Source: Durusdinium trenchii (Eukaryota; Sar; Dinophyceae; Suessiales; Symbiodiniaceae). From it: a DNA stretch of 64,000 nt. The position numbers were made by a program, and so were the translations under genes. Under the pieces are notes generated by a model. The model did no database searches, was not told where the DNA came from, and was given only the letters and a program-made list of their open reading frames with translations. Of this stretch, positions 32,648-44,039 are shown one piece after another (positions within the stretch are counted from its first letter, which is position 1; each line of letters begins with the position of its first letter). The stretch covers positions 467,408 through 531,407 of the forward strand of contig CAXAMN010029094.1 of assembly GCA_963970005.1 (NCBI GenBank). Direction: 5' to 3'.

Positions 32648-32938
32648 CTAATCCTTCTTCGGCTTCGTCTTTCCTTTCTTTCCTTTTCCCTTCGCGCCAT
32701 CGTCCTTTTCTGCTTTTCCTCCCTTTCCTTTGTTCCACTCCTTCCAGGCCCCTGCCTGATGGGCCTTCACTTCCGCGCGGTGCTCCGATGCCGCAATCGT
32801 GAGCTCTTGCCTTGAGGAGAGGCTGGCCCCGTCTGGGGGCAATAATTCCATTCTCTGTGAGGATGTCCATGCAAGGCCTGTCGATTGCGCTTCCAGCGAC
32901 TTCAGCCGCTGGGTCAGGGTGTCGAGGGCCCCCGGCAC
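32648..32938 (-). pseudogene. DIRS-like element ORF2, C-terminal part
   Basis: About 96 codons from the insertion junction to a stop at 32648. Starts PGALDTLTQRLKSLEAQ, then a PPDGASL segment, and ends in a Lys/Gly-rich basic tail (KGKGKKGKTKPKKD). Frames to its right belong to the inserted element, so it has no start of its own. It is the continuation of the ORF ending at 47090. Confidence 0.72.
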
Positions 32939-32940
32939 CA

Positions 32941-32972
32941 CCGAGAGGATCCAAAGATGCGCAAAGGACATC
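32941..32972. repeat. Left terminal inverted repeat
   Basis: Starts CCGAGAGGATCCAAAG. Its 16 outer bases match the right end exactly, and 10 of the next 16 match. Preceded by the target duplication CA. Confidence 0.85.
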
Positions 32973-33985
32973 ACATCCTACATACGAGAGCTGTTTAACA
33001 AAAACGCTTTCGTTGGTGATATAAGCTCTCGGATGGCTGACACCTTCTAGTCATTTTAGGTGTGTGCCTTTGTGTGTGGGAGGTACCCTTGCACACTTTT
33101 GGTGAATTCAGATTGCTTGAAACGGAATGCGTTGCGCTATGTTCGGCACCGCCGTACAGAAGACGACATGTGTGGCCACAACACGACAGGTACTCTTTCC
33201 ACAACGACATCTTTTGTTCAGCTGTTCTGTGGGGCACACACACACGGCGCATCATAGACATCTGTGGGGATCACTCCTAGATAGATCTTGTGTGTGTTGA
33301 AAACGCGATACATTGAAACGTGTCCAGCAACCTGCTGCGAACGAAGCACGTGTGTTCTCCAACGACGCCTTTCATTCAGCTCTACGTCGCAATGGCGTAC
33401 TTTGTTTTCAGAACTTTGCGTCAAGAAAGACAATTCTTGTTTTAGACGCTTTGTCTGTAGAAGCTATAGCTCCGCTGCCAGTGGCCCGACACATGTCGAG
33501 ACCAACTCACTCACATTCAGACACTGCAGTAAGTAGCTTGGCACACCTGCTTTGTATATAGGGTGCTGCTAGCTTGGCACACACTGCCTGGCAAAGTGGC
33601 CTGGCGGTACCACTCTCTATAGGACACTCGCTAAAACACTCCTATGTATTTATGTTTTTTTGGAACTAGCTGTTCGTTGTGCAACAACGGGGGGTTAAAA
33701 CAAGAGCCGAGAACACTCAGACCGGTTTCCAAAACCGACGCGAACCCGAGAGGAGGGGTTGCATTCATACAGGTGTGGAAAAAACACACCACACCTCTGG
33801 ACAAAAGGTGAGCTCACGACTCACGCACTTTTTTTTGGAAAATATGTTTGACAAACACTCTGCACAGACATGTGAAACATGTTCTTGACAAGAACACTGC
33901 ACGTGTGTTCCATACACATGTTCAACCGCAGCTCGAGCAATGGCCTGAGAGGAGGCCTGGATTTTTCGCTCACCGCCAGGGCGTG
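32973..33985. other. Left subterminal region of the TIR element
   Basis: No gene. Contains related short words (CAACGACATCTTTTGTTCAGCT near 33202 and CAACGACGCCTTTCATTCAGCT near 33361) and many CACACGTGTG motifs. Such repeated subterminal words are common binding sites for transposases; that role is an inference. Confidence 0.5.
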
Positions 33986-36577
33986 TTATCTGGCGTCTCG
34001 CCAGCGCAAGCTCAAGAACAGAACATACCTTTGGAAAAGGCGTCCTGCCATGCTAGCAGCATGGCATCGGACACCAATTCGCTTTAGGTACCCCAAAAAG
34101 CTTTCGTCGCTAAAGCAGGACATGACCTTCCGTCCATTCAATCTTGTTCGTGAGATTTGTTCACGAAGGTGGTCCAGCTGGTGATGCTTCGGGCGAAGCC
34201 TAAACAGCTTTAGATTGTTCACGCTGCACTCATGGGCCAAGTTCTGCCAGGCTATCAGGTGGAGCCCTAGGCATTCACAAACTTCCTTCAGGGTTTCCAG
34301 ATTCAAACAACCACTTACCACTTGTTTCCAAAAATGCACAACAGGGAACCCAATGACCATGTTGGATATTTCGACTGACCCCACAAAACTGGGCCTTTGC
34401 TTCTTGCTCACTGAGAATGAGCTCAGCGTGGTCCATTAAGTAGACCGCACGGTGCAGGTTCCAAAGGCAAACGGCCAAATAGCTGAGGATCGTGTCCTAA
34501 TGCCAGCGTCGACGCGATAGGGCGCACAGTGAGGTTCAACAAATCTGGGTCATCTAAACAAAAAAGTATTAAACATGGTAAAGATTCGGTGGGGTTCTTC
34601 TGAGACAGTTCGATGGCTTTGCGCGTGAAAAACCAAGAGCAAGCCTTCACAAAGGCAGCTTTGAACATAGATCCAAGCTCCGGGTATTGGTTTGCCTTGT
34701 CGAGGTGTGTGTTGGCCGGAGTAAAGGTTTTGAAAGAGAGCTTGATCCTGGGCTGGTAGTTTGGGCCGGTTTGGCTTTGATCTCTACTCTATAATCGATA
34801 TATATATATATATATAATATTTGCACAAACCATGAGCACAAAAACATGAACATCGACTGCGAGGTTTGCATTGTCTTTGCACTCCTTCTTCAACTCAAAT
34901 GAGACCCTTCGAAGTTTGTCAGTCAACGTGCCGGGCCCCCCATAAAGGTTGTTGCGGAGCCAATAGCCCAAAGCGCTGGCATACAAGTCTTTGCAAGTAC
35001 CAAGGTACAAAACGTGCATTGGATCATGAAAACATGTCTTCAAGTGCCATCCTTCCACCCTGGTCCACGGGGACAGGTTTGTCTCAAGTCGCCTGTAGTC
35101 TCTGTCACCTTAAGTTGGTTTGAATGGGTCGAAACTGATTTGAAAAAAATGTTTCCAACCATAGATTCAGGTGTGTACGGTGATTCGATACGATTCGATC
35201 AACTAAGGACAAACCTTATGGTTGTCATGCGGTACCCAGCTGTGGGGTAGAAGTTCTTGAAAGACAACGCTGGCAAACAAGACCTTCGTGTTTTCGATGC
35301 CAAGCAAGACTCACAAATCAAATTGTGTTGGTAGGACCGAGGGAAATAGTTTGTCTCCTTTCTTGCTTTGGCATCGTACCGGAATCCAAAGTAGCACGCT
35401 TTCCATCCCCCACCCAAGGGCGTATTAGCCAGCTCTTGCCTGAAGCCGACCATCTCCTCGCCGAAAGGTCCATGGGATGGGAACATGCCTGTCGAGGCTG
35501 CCCGCAAAGACCAGGCAAGAACGATTGAAGCAGTTTCATGGACCAGCTGCTTCACATTGTGCTCGGTCATGTGGGAATGGGGAATGATGATGCAAGGAAA
35601 CTTGCAATCCCATACATGACCCTCAGCAAAGATCGAGCCCATAGAAAAAACCAAGTATTCGGAGTTGCTGTAAAACTCTGCTCCATCTGTATGAAGCGCC
35701 AGCGGAATCAATCCTAGGCTAGCAAGTGACGCTACGCCCTATCAAAATATGAACGCACATATAAATATCTATTCTATAAATTGGGTCTGTCCTATTACCT
35801 GAAATACCTTTATTTTAGAGAAAGGCCTTTGCTAACCCTCATCCAGTGTTGATGGCAATGGGACAGACCCTATATGTAGATATCAATATCAACATCTATT
35901 CATATAACCCGCTGATCTCCTTTGGCTTGGGGTGAATGAACTGCAACTTTGGTGCTAGACCTAGAGACACCTTCTCGGAAAAGGCAAGGGTGATCGCACC
36001 ACTCTTCGAATTTGCTGCAATGGTCCCAAAACTCTTGAATGCTGCCCTCACTTCGGTGACCAGTCATCGATTGTTGAAACTGCAGGGGTTACATGTCTAC
36101 ACCGTGAATCATTGTAAGTGAGACTTTCAGAATGCAGCTTTGAACAAAACCTGTCCTGTCGCGAACCAGCTCGCCAAACGGCGTCAAAGATTTCATGCGG
36201 CAACAGGCATGGGACTTCGATGGTCTTGGCGCCATTGTCAATGTCCGGAACCTCATGCAAAGATGTGGGAGCAGAGTGGCCATAGAGGGGGTGAACGGTT
36301 GTAGCATTTCGAGATAAAAAGACATTCCCTGAACATGTGCTCACATAATTTTTCTCCCAGAAACATTGAGAAGAAAGGGCACGCTATATGTTTCCAGCCG
36401 TGTTCCATACAGATTTCTGGTCCACCGATGTAGGTCTCGTTCTTGGTTACTTGCAAACTTCCCACCTCCACCCAAAGATTGCAAAGCTTCCACAGCTTCG
36501 GTCGCGTGTCCGTCGGCAGCGTTCGCACGACTAATGTCACAGATCTCAGCGATAGAGGAACGCCCCGATCCAATCAT
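33986..36577 (-). CDS. Transposase-like gene of a dinoflagellate-dispersed family, spliced
   Basis: Exons read by eye, 5' to 3': 36577-36345 (ERDLHRWTRNLY), about 36325-36125 (PCLLPHEIFDAVWRAG), 36079-about 35945 (SIQEFWDHCSKFEEWCDHP), about 35720-35215 (IPLALHTDGAEFYSN, then VWDCKFP), 35104-about 34868 (FHDPMHVLYLGTCKDLYASA), about 34770-34425 (CLWNLHRAVYLMD, with one frame change near 34485), and about 34300-33986 (PKHHQLDHL, then SDESFLGYLKRIG, ending at TAG-side 33986). The HTDGAEF, DPMH..LG and PKHH..DE segments are in the order seen in tnp2-like DDE transposases, which makes this the likely mobilising enzyme. I recognise the family as highly repeated in dinoflagellates. The intron before 35720 holds a MITE, and the one after 34868 an AT repeat. 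Exon ends are approximate and a decayed copy is possible. Confidence 0.6.
35783..35870. mobile_element. MITE in an intron of the transposase-like gene
   Basis: GGGTCTGTCCTATTACC and, on the other strand, GGGTCTGTCCCATTGCC are the ends of an 88-bp non-coding element. It lies between the exons ending near 35945 and starting near 35720, a third level of nesting. Confidence 0.6.
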
Positions 36578-37687
36578 GCCTCGGCTTTATGAACTGAAAA
36601 AGTTGTTGCAACCCCCTAGTTCATGACTGCGTGATATGTTAGAGAGACACTGTTGTTGGCCTAGCTGCGAAGGTAGATGTCAGCACTTTTGCTGGGGGCC
36701 ATGTCTTCAAATCGGCACTGCCTTCTCAACGAGTTGACGATGGTCGAGAGTCAACGATTCGAGAAAAAAGTACGTGACGATCAAAACCTTGTCCCCAACG
36801 GTCGCTCCCTGCCAGCCTCGCCCGGCCAGCATTTTTCTTTGCATTGGAGCCTGGCCGGGAGAATTGCCGCAGTTTCAGAAAGGGACACCCAAAACTGATT
36901 GGCAAGCGCTGGGTGCTCAAACATGTGCACTTAATGAATAGGGTGCAAAGCCAATGGCACAGCTTGGGAACCGGTTGATCCAGCAAAATGCAATCCTTTT
37001 TCAAACACCTTGGCAGTGGTCCTAGCCTCAACCCCACTGCAATCTGCAGAAGTTCACCGTGTGCCACTGTTGATGTGGCAGGCGCTATGTGATTGCAAGC
37101 CCCGAGACGATAGGCTATCACTCCCAAGAAGATGAAACTCTATCACGTTCAAAATCACCATCCTGCCAAAAGAAAATAGACTTTATCTAGTTCTCATTAC
37201 AAAAAAGCGTCCAACAATAGATCTGGGTGTACAGTAGGTGGTTCGATATCCTGTGTTTTTGTGGTAGCTAATCTGGCAGATCTGGTGAGAAGCATGCCAT
37301 GTTTTCACGGCTTGGCTTCCTTGGAAATCTTGGTGCGCTCAGTTTCCTCAGGCTCACCGTTCTTTGCCTTCTTCTTACCCTTCTTTGGCTTGAAGCTGGA
37401 GAGCAATCCTTTGGCCGCGCCCTGAAAGAGCAAGCGAAAGAGAAGAGAGTTTTCAAGTCAGCTGGTGAGTTCCACGATTATCTTCTCAACGTTCCCCATA
37501 ATAGTTTCTCTCTAATGCCATGTAAGTATAAAACGTTCACCATAATATATTCTCTAATGCCATGTAAGCTATATACATTGAGATGTTTGGAACACGAACA
37601 TTGAGGGCTGTCAGAGAGTTGGAAAGTCGATGAATGTCAATTGAAGCAGGGCTCCAAACCGTGAGATGTTTCTGGAACTCGTTTGTT
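36578..37687. other. Spacer between transposase-like gene and Lys-rich gene
   Basis: No convincing exon. Short ORFs on both strands lack motifs. It may hold 5' exons or introns of the transposase-like gene. Confidence 0.4.
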
Positions 37688-39658
37688 TCAACTACGTTTT
37701 GGCTTCCAGGCCTCAGCAGTCTCATACCAAGAAATCTTGTCGGCAATCACGGAGAAGAGATTCGAGTACTTTGCTTCTTTGTCTTCCTTTCTTTGCACCA
37801 GCTCCACCAAAGCCTTGTAGCACTTTTCCATCTTTTCACTGAATGCCATCATTTTGGTGGCCAAGTCACCGCTGTATTCAGTCGCCTGCAAGCTGATAGC
37901 ATACTTGCGACCTTCAGCTGACTTGCGGAGACAATTCTCCATTTCATCCCTGGCCTTGTCCAAGACGGTCTTTGGCTCTGCCTTGGTTGCTGGGTCCCTT
38001 TTAGGCTTGGGTTCTTTTGGGGCCTTCTCCGTTGACCCCGCAACTGCATCGATGAGAGCTTTCTCCCCAGCCTCATTGTGCGCTTGAACTGCAGGAACAG
38101 CGCCATTCCTGAGCAAACCATCATCCCCTGTCAGGGTGTCCGCAAGTTCCTTGTTGCCGGTCTCCTTGATCTTCACAGCAACCCCGTCTGTGGTGATGCT
38201 CTCATCCTTGAATTCGTTGCCTTGGCCAACATAGTAGAAGATCTCTTCTTCATCGTTGGGGAAGTCATCGTCGAAGTGGAAAAGGCCCTTGGACTTGAGA
38301 CGCTTCATCAAATCTTCAGCCTTTTCTTTGGGATACATTTTCAGGATATCCCTTGCTTTGATGCCAGCCCTTGACTTCTTTGAAGTCAATTTTCTTTCCG
38401 CCCGACGGTCAAACTCGACCTCAAGTCTTGACCAACTTTGAGACACTTCCAGCCAACCCCTGAAAAGGTCCAACTTGTTCTTGACAAAGTGGGGAGCCAG
38501 TGACACAGGAAATTTTTTCCTGTCGAGGCACTGTCGGCAAAACTTGTCATACTCAGCCTTGTGCGTCACACTGGTGGCATCTTTGAACTTTCGTTCTTGG
38601 TCCTCTACAGCTTCCTTGATGACAGCGGCCTTGTCATTCTCAGGGTCCTTCTTCCCCTTTTCCTTCTTTGACATCTTCTCTGCCTTCTTCTTTTCTGTTG
38701 CGTCTTCCCCCTTTCCCTTACCTGTCTTCTTCCTCTCGCCCTTGTCATTCTTGTCCTCTTCTTCTTCTTCTGCCTCACTCGCAGGGCTTCCATCCAGAAG
38801 TGCATCAATATCTTCATCGATGGCGTCTCCATCACCATCTTCATTCTCGCCATCGTCTTCATCATCTTCTGGACCGCCCTCACTCAGACTATCTTCAATC
38901 TCTGTCTCAGTAATCCCGCCTTCACCATCCTCAGAGCTGTTAGACTTTGTCTCCTCACTGCTGGACTCTGAAGACGCATCTTCATTTGCACCCTCCTGGT
39001 CATCATCCTCCACGCCCTTACCCTTGCTGGTCTTGACAAGGTCTTTCATGCGACTCTCAACTTGCGCTTCCAAGTACTTGGTGCTGACATCACTCATGAA
39101 GTCTTCCAGGCTCATGCCTTGCGCAGCAGCTTCCTCCATCCAAGCCTCCACACTGCGCGCAGCAGAAGGCACAGGTGAAGGCGAAGCAACGGTTCTCGTT
39201 GGCGGTGTTTTCACTACATACTCTGGACTCTTGAAGGATACCCTGCGAGCAGGGCGCTTGTTTGCGTCACACTCCAAGCTCTTCTCTGCAACCCTCTTGC
39301 TTGGCACTGAATCCTCCTTCTTCACAGCATCAACTCCCACTGATTCTGGCGTCTTTGCCGCTTGCTTCCCACTCTCCTTCTTTTCATGTTTCTTCACCTT
39401 CTCAACCTTCTCTGCCACCTTTTGTTTCTTCTCTTCCTTCTCTTCCTTCTCTTCCTTTGCCGCCGCCTTCTTCGCACACTTTTGCTCTTCTTTCTGTTTC
39501 TTCTCTGGCGTCACCCGCTTCACCTTCTTTTCCTTCTTTTCTTTCGCTTTCTTCGTTTCTTTCGTTTCTTTCTGCTTCAGTTTGGATTTAGCGATGGTCT
39601 TTTGTACCTTCTTGTGTTCCGCTTTGGAACTAGAGGTCTTCGACTTCGAAGCAGCCAT
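37688..39658 (-). CDS. Lys/Glu-rich 656-residue protein of the TIR element
   Basis: One uninterrupted frame with ATG at 39658. Residues 1-140 are extremely Lys/Glu-rich with nuclear-localisation-like runs. About 165-200 form an amphipathic segment (SVEAWMEEAAAQG). About 215-305 are Asp/Glu/Ser-rich. 305-345 are Lys-rich again. The folded part starts near 350: a Cys-containing block KFCRQCLDRKKFPVSLAPHF, then LFRGWLEVSQSW, then a LFHFDDDFPNDEEE segment near 459-472, and a helical C-terminus (560-650). I recognise the LDRKK..LAPHF..LFR.WL block from a large repeated dinoflagellate family of unknown function. Co-travel with a transposase in one TIR element suggests an accessory DNA-binding or nucleoprotein role. 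The opposite strand also has a long open frame, an effect of the repetitive codons. Confidence 0.8.
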   Translation of the reverse strand: MAASKSKTSSSKAEHKKVQKTIAKSKLKQKETKETKKAKEKKEKKVKRVTPEKKQKEEQKCAKKAAAKEEKEEKEEKKQKVAEKVEKVKKHEKKESGKQAAKTPESVGVDAVKKEDSVPSKRVAEKSLECDANKRPARRVSFKSPEYVVKTPPTRTVASPSPVPSAARSVEAWMEEAAAQGMSLEDFMSDVSTKYLEAQVESRMKDLVKTSKGKGVEDDDQEGANEDASSESSSEETKSNSSEDGEGGITETEIEDSLSEGGPEDDEDDGENEDGDGDAIDEDIDALLDGSPASEAEEEEEDKNDKGERKKTGKGKGEDATEKKKAEKMSKKEKGKKDPENDKAAVIKEAVEDQERKFKDATSVTHKAEYDKFCRQCLDRKKFPVSLAPHFVKNKLDLFRGWLEVSQSWSRLEVEFDRRAERKLTSKKSRAGIKARDILKMYPKEKAEDLMKRLKSKGLFHFDDDFPNDEEEIFYYVGQGNEFKDESITTDGVAVKIKETGNKELADTLTGDDGLLRNGAVPAVQAHNEAGEKALIDAVAGSTEKAPKEPKPKRDPATKAEPKTVLDKARDEMENCLRKSAEGRKYAISLQATEYSGDLATKMMAFSEKMEKCYKALVELVQRKEDKEAKYSNLFSVIADKISWYETAEAWKPKRS

Positions 39659-40448
39659 TAGACAGGTGAATGCGACCGCGACGGCAAATCAATGAACCGA
39701 GCAACTGACTGAGGCTGGAAATGCAGCAAATGCCAAAGAAGAGGACAGATGCGCCATGCGGTTCGTGGCTGAATGCACCACGTGGCTGAATGGTCGATTT
39801 CGCGGCTGAACTAGATACTCTTCACATGAACCCCACAAAAGATTGAACAATAAGGGAGCTCCACGAATGTTTGCTGGTACCACAAAAATGGGAGAGCGCT
39901 GAATCTACACCACGCGGCTTTTCTACACACCACGTGGCTGAGTTCTCAACACCACGTGGCTGAGTTTGTGCCAAAAAAGTGACAACTCTGTTCAACTCTG
40001 TTCGACCTTGCATGTTGCCACAAGTTTGTTTTAAAACATGGGCGGGCCCGCCTTTCAATGCCACTTTGAGAACAAATCTTCCCATGGCCTGGCAGACGGT
40101 TCCGTGCACACGTGACCACAAGACCCTGCGGTGGACAGGGTGAGGTAACTGCCGAGGAAATCATGGATACGACCAGTGGTTTCCCCTTTGAGAACCCGCA
40201 AACTCTGCACTGCAGGGAAGTGCAACAGCTCCCTTTGCATCATGTATTTATGTGTATTTATGACCCTTGTAATTGGTTTGGGGTGGGGCCCAAAGTGGAA
40301 AGAGGGCAACTGCCAGCTGGGAGTGTTGCAAGCTATGGTTTTTCTCGCTCAGGCGAATACCTGTTACTAAATGCTGCGACTTGGTCGTGGGAACCTCTTC
40401 AACCCACGGGCCAAAAGCAAATTAGAGTGTTTGTGGCGGATGGTTTCT
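39659..40448. other. Spacer with CCACGTGGCTGA repeats
   Basis: No exon. About five short copies of CACGTGGCTGA or ACCACGCGGCT lie at 39778-39965, upstream of the Lys-rich gene start. They might be promoter-proximal repeats; function unknown. Confidence 0.5.
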
Positions 40449-43400
40449 TCACGCCAAAAAGTCAAAGACTGTAGCTAGGTCGGCATGCTTTACCCAGCGG
40501 GCATCAGCCCTCGTGTTCCTGCGAACTGTCCGGTAGTTCTTCATGTTGTGCTTCAACGCAGCCCTAGCTGCAGAGCGCAAATGCTCATGGTGACGAGAAC
40601 GTAGGCGAGCGAGGGCCTTTCCAAACCTCGCTGCCATGAGGAGTTGCAGCGCGCAGTGAACATCAACATCGATTGGTTCCTACTCTAACTTGGTGGGGAA
40701 CCCCAAGGCACACAGATTGGGCATTGTTGCAAAACAATTCGGACGAGAAACGGTAGCGGGTAGCTTTGTGAAGCTTTGAGGTGTTTTCCACCCTTCACCC
40801 GCTGCTTTCCCGATGAGTCAGTGTAGATCACTGCCATTTCGACAGGAGGTGGAGGTGGAAGATGTCGAGGTCTAAAGTCCTCCAATTGGTCGATGGCAGC
40901 ATCACCTCACATGATTTCCATGTTGGCAACCAAGTCTCCTTTTTACCTTATTTTTGGTACTGTGGCTAGAATGATCCATCCAATGACACCCCAGCTTGCA
41001 CCCACATTGCCCCGCTCAAGCCTACCGCGGCCAAGGGGCTGGCGTAAAGCCATGTTGGCTTTGCGGTGGGAGCCCCAAACTGCTGCATCTGGAGGCAGTG
41101 CTTCCACACAGTCATGCGTCCCAGAACCTCCTGGAAACATGGGTGTAGCTCCATCACCGAGCCCTTGGGCTGTTCGAGCACCCAAAAACACCGCAATGCC
41201 TGGGAAACCATCAAGATCACCAATGTCCTCGCCGTCAATATGTTTCCAACTCGGACACTCTCATAGGATTCCTCGCCCAAAGGTCGTGTGGCGCTCCGCT
41301 TGGTTGTTCCCCTCGACCTGACGTGTGCGATGCTCTCCCGTGTTTGAAATTCTATGTGTGGACCATGTCCCTCCATATCTGACCCAGTAGGCCACGGTTC
41401 ATGAGTTTTTGAAGAACTTACTCAAAGAGGCTAAAAAGGTATGAATAGATGACCAGGGACATGAAGACGAAGGAACTGCAAACGGGCGCCGCGAGCCATC
41501 CAGATCCGGGAGTCAACCTGCATGTTTGGTACAGCGCTGCAATGAAGCCAGTGCTGGTGGTCAAATCCATGGTCTCACCACCTATCTTGATGTCAAGCCC
41601 AATGCAACGCCTGCCCTCCTCCAGGCTGGCTACTTTCCCAAGACAGTTTGTTGCAATTGAACAGCACTGATAGCTAGGGACATGAACTTCCATACGAATG
41701 AGCATCACGATTCAAGGGTTCAGACTACACACAAGTCACACATATTTGTTTTGCATTTTTAAGTTTTGAACCCCTGTCCATGGCTTCCCCACGGGTGACA
41801 AAGCAGTCCCCAGCAAAGAGTTCCACATGCTGGAGCTCGTTCTCGCGGTTGAAGTCCAAATACTGGAGCCCAAAAACCATATTGACAAGCACAGCGACCA
41901 CCTGGGCAGCTGTGTTCTCACATTGGTTTGTAGGGAAGTTGGGTGGCGGGTGCCCTTTTCACAACTTGAAAACTATTTTGGGCAGATACAAAAGGCAGAA
42001 ACATAGAACCTCCACTTTGGGGCCCTGTGAAGAGAATTATTTTCTTTAGTTGAGCTTAGCGACAGCGGGCGCTCTCATCATTCTAAGGCCAGCGATGATG
42101 CTCTTCCTCTTGATCTCCCGGTATGACTTCTTGCCACAAGGCGACGGGTCGAACTTGGGAGTTTGCTTCACCGCTTGCAAATGAACTTTCTCCACAGAAG
42201 GAACGGCGCGTTTCCCCATGTTGGAAGAAAATGAACCCTTCAGGAGAGATTGCACGCCTTGAGCAAAACCTGAAACATAAGCGGCCCAAACCACAGAAAA
42301 TGATCTCTACTCCAATTGTAGCTTCATATCTAGATACATAGGGACATGTATGCGTCGAAGCTGCAAAACTGTTGGCTACTTCTTTGGGAGTTTCTGGATT
42401 GAAAAGTAGCCTTTGATTTTTCACTCTTGAACGCAACCGCTAGCTGCCGTTCCTATATCTATAGATGTGTGTCTTCAAAGATTATGATGCTTTGCATCTG
42501 CTACGACCCCAGTGTTGCATTGCTTTCAATGCAACCATCACAAAAGCTAGAGAAGCCAATGGCCCTGGAATCTGGAACACGCCAACGATCCAACCTTGTT
42601 GCTAACAACAGTTTGTCATGAGCCATGGCTTGCATCAAAAACGTTCGACGGATCCAAAGATCTACAGCTAAGGAATCACTCCTGCCTTGGTGCAGGCAAC
42701 AATCCAAGCATCATGTGGGCCACCATGTTTGGCCCATGAGATCTGGCCCTTATTTGGCCCCCGAACGTAGTAGGCCTTGTTTCGAAGCAGGATCTCGATC
42801 TTGGCAGCTCCCCGCAAAACGGTGTAGCTGTGCAAACCTTGGTGCTTGCGATCCACAGCAGGCCACGCTTGCCGAGGTAGATGCTCCAAGTTATAGCCGT
42901 TGTACTCAGGAACCTCGCGTCACTGTGGCCAAAGAGGTTCAAATGACATAAATTTGAAAGGTGTTATAAAGACCCTTATAACACCTTTCGTTTTTGTGTC
43001 CTTTCAACCTTTGTACTGCCATACACTCATGAACTATAGTGTAACCCTGAATGTGACACGTACGACAAACACGCTGCACCTTCTGGACCGCTGGAGATGA
43101 ATGAAGTCGCGAAGGCTCAGCGCGGGCATTGCGGCGCTTAAAGGAAGCCCTCTTCGCCTTCGCTTTGGCCTTGGGCCTCTTCGCCCTCGGCCGCTGGTCA
43201 TCATCGTCAGCACCATCGACCTCACAAGCGATATTTTGTTTCACTAGCACTTCACCCACAAGGGACATTCTTAACACAAACAACTTCAGGCTAGGTACTT
43301 GTTCCCCAACTGTAGGGGGAGACCTTATCAACATGCCATGCTCGCTGTCTTTGATCCATTGAGGCTTTCCAAGCAATGGGAGCTTCATGGTCTCTAGATT

Positions 43401-44039
43401 CGAGAAGTTGCAAGCTTCATGGTTAGGGTTCTCATGTCCCCGAAGACTCAAAGAGCCCAATAAATCAGCAGTAGCATCAGCACCACCATGACAAGCACCC
43501 TCGGTTTCCCACTTCTCATAAACAACAACGCCCCAGTTAGCCATGAACCCAACCCAAACAATTGCAAAAGATACTGTGCGACGGCAGGCAACTGTAGCGG
43601 AAGAAGAAGTGGTGTCTGAATCAATCTCATGCACAGGCTGGTCTGGCTCAGCCTTCTTTTCCTCGCTCAACGCGGCATCCATGTTCAGCTGACGCCTCAC
43701 CGGTGGTGTTTCGAAGCAGCCTGGCGCAACCACATCACCGGGCCCCTTGTCACCATTGCTCCCACTAGGTTCATTCGGTGGTGAATCAGGGTCACTCGCA
43801 GCTTCATCCGAGGACGCCTCGTCGGAATCACTGTCCACATCAGACAAAGGAGCGACATCCTCACCTGCGCCAAGCACAAGAGTTGTGGCGTCGTCCACGG
43901 CTTCGCCCCCCTCAGAACGTTGACCATCAAGGGGCATAGGCTCATCCTCCTCAACCTCATCGCTGCCCTCACTGTCCGCGTCCGCATCAAGGTCCATGGG
44001 AGCATCAGCCAACACCTGCAGGATAAAGACAAGTCGCAC
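40449..44039 (-). CDS. Spliced gene with methyltransferase-like signature
   Basis: Exons 5' to 3': an acidic, Asp/Glu-rich N-terminus (44039 to about 43600), a basic KAKAKAKRASFKRR segment and RVCRTCHIQGYTIVHECM (about 43235-43000), then 42913-42686 (IEILLRNKAYYVRG, then ISWAKHGGPHDAW). Next are about 41680-41461 (CIGLDIKIGGETMDL, then LAAPVCSSFVFM), 41317-about 41030 (SRGTTKRSATRPLG, then FWVLEQPKGSVM), about 40885-40740 (EMAVIYTDSSGKQR), and about 40640-40449 (ADARWVKHADLATVFDFLA, stop). The 41460-41318 intron is GT..AG and its removal joins F-M-S-R-G-T-T in frame. The LDI, PVCSS and LEQP segments are ordered like motifs II, IV and VI of cytosine methyltransferases. I recall the family as repeated in dinoflagellates; function is unproven. 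Exon edges other than 41461, 41317, 42913 and 42686 are estimates. Confidence 0.6.

Larger units (their letters stand above)
27774..32940 (-). mobile_element. DIRS-like retroelement with DNA methyltransferase, 3' part
   Basis: In minus-strand order: the end of gag-like ORF2, reverse transcriptase, RNase H interrupted by a cytosine-5 methyltransferase, and a tyrosine recombinase. The 5' part of the same element lies at 47090-49098, displaced by the nested TIR element. Use of a tyrosine recombinase instead of a DDE integrase places it with DIRS-like elements. Methyltransferase-bearing retroelements of this kind were reported from Symbiodinium (de Mendoza et al. 2018). The copy has at least five frame breaks, two beside homopolymers, so it is probably inactive. 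Full length without the insert is about 7.2 kb between ORF1 start and recombinase end. Confidence 0.88.

Noticed and set aside
38475..39695. 406-codon plus-strand ORF rich in Ser, Phe and Leu
   Set aside because: It is the antisense of the Lys/Glu-rich gene: Lys and Glu codons read backwards give Phe, Leu and Ser, so the frame stays open without being a gene.
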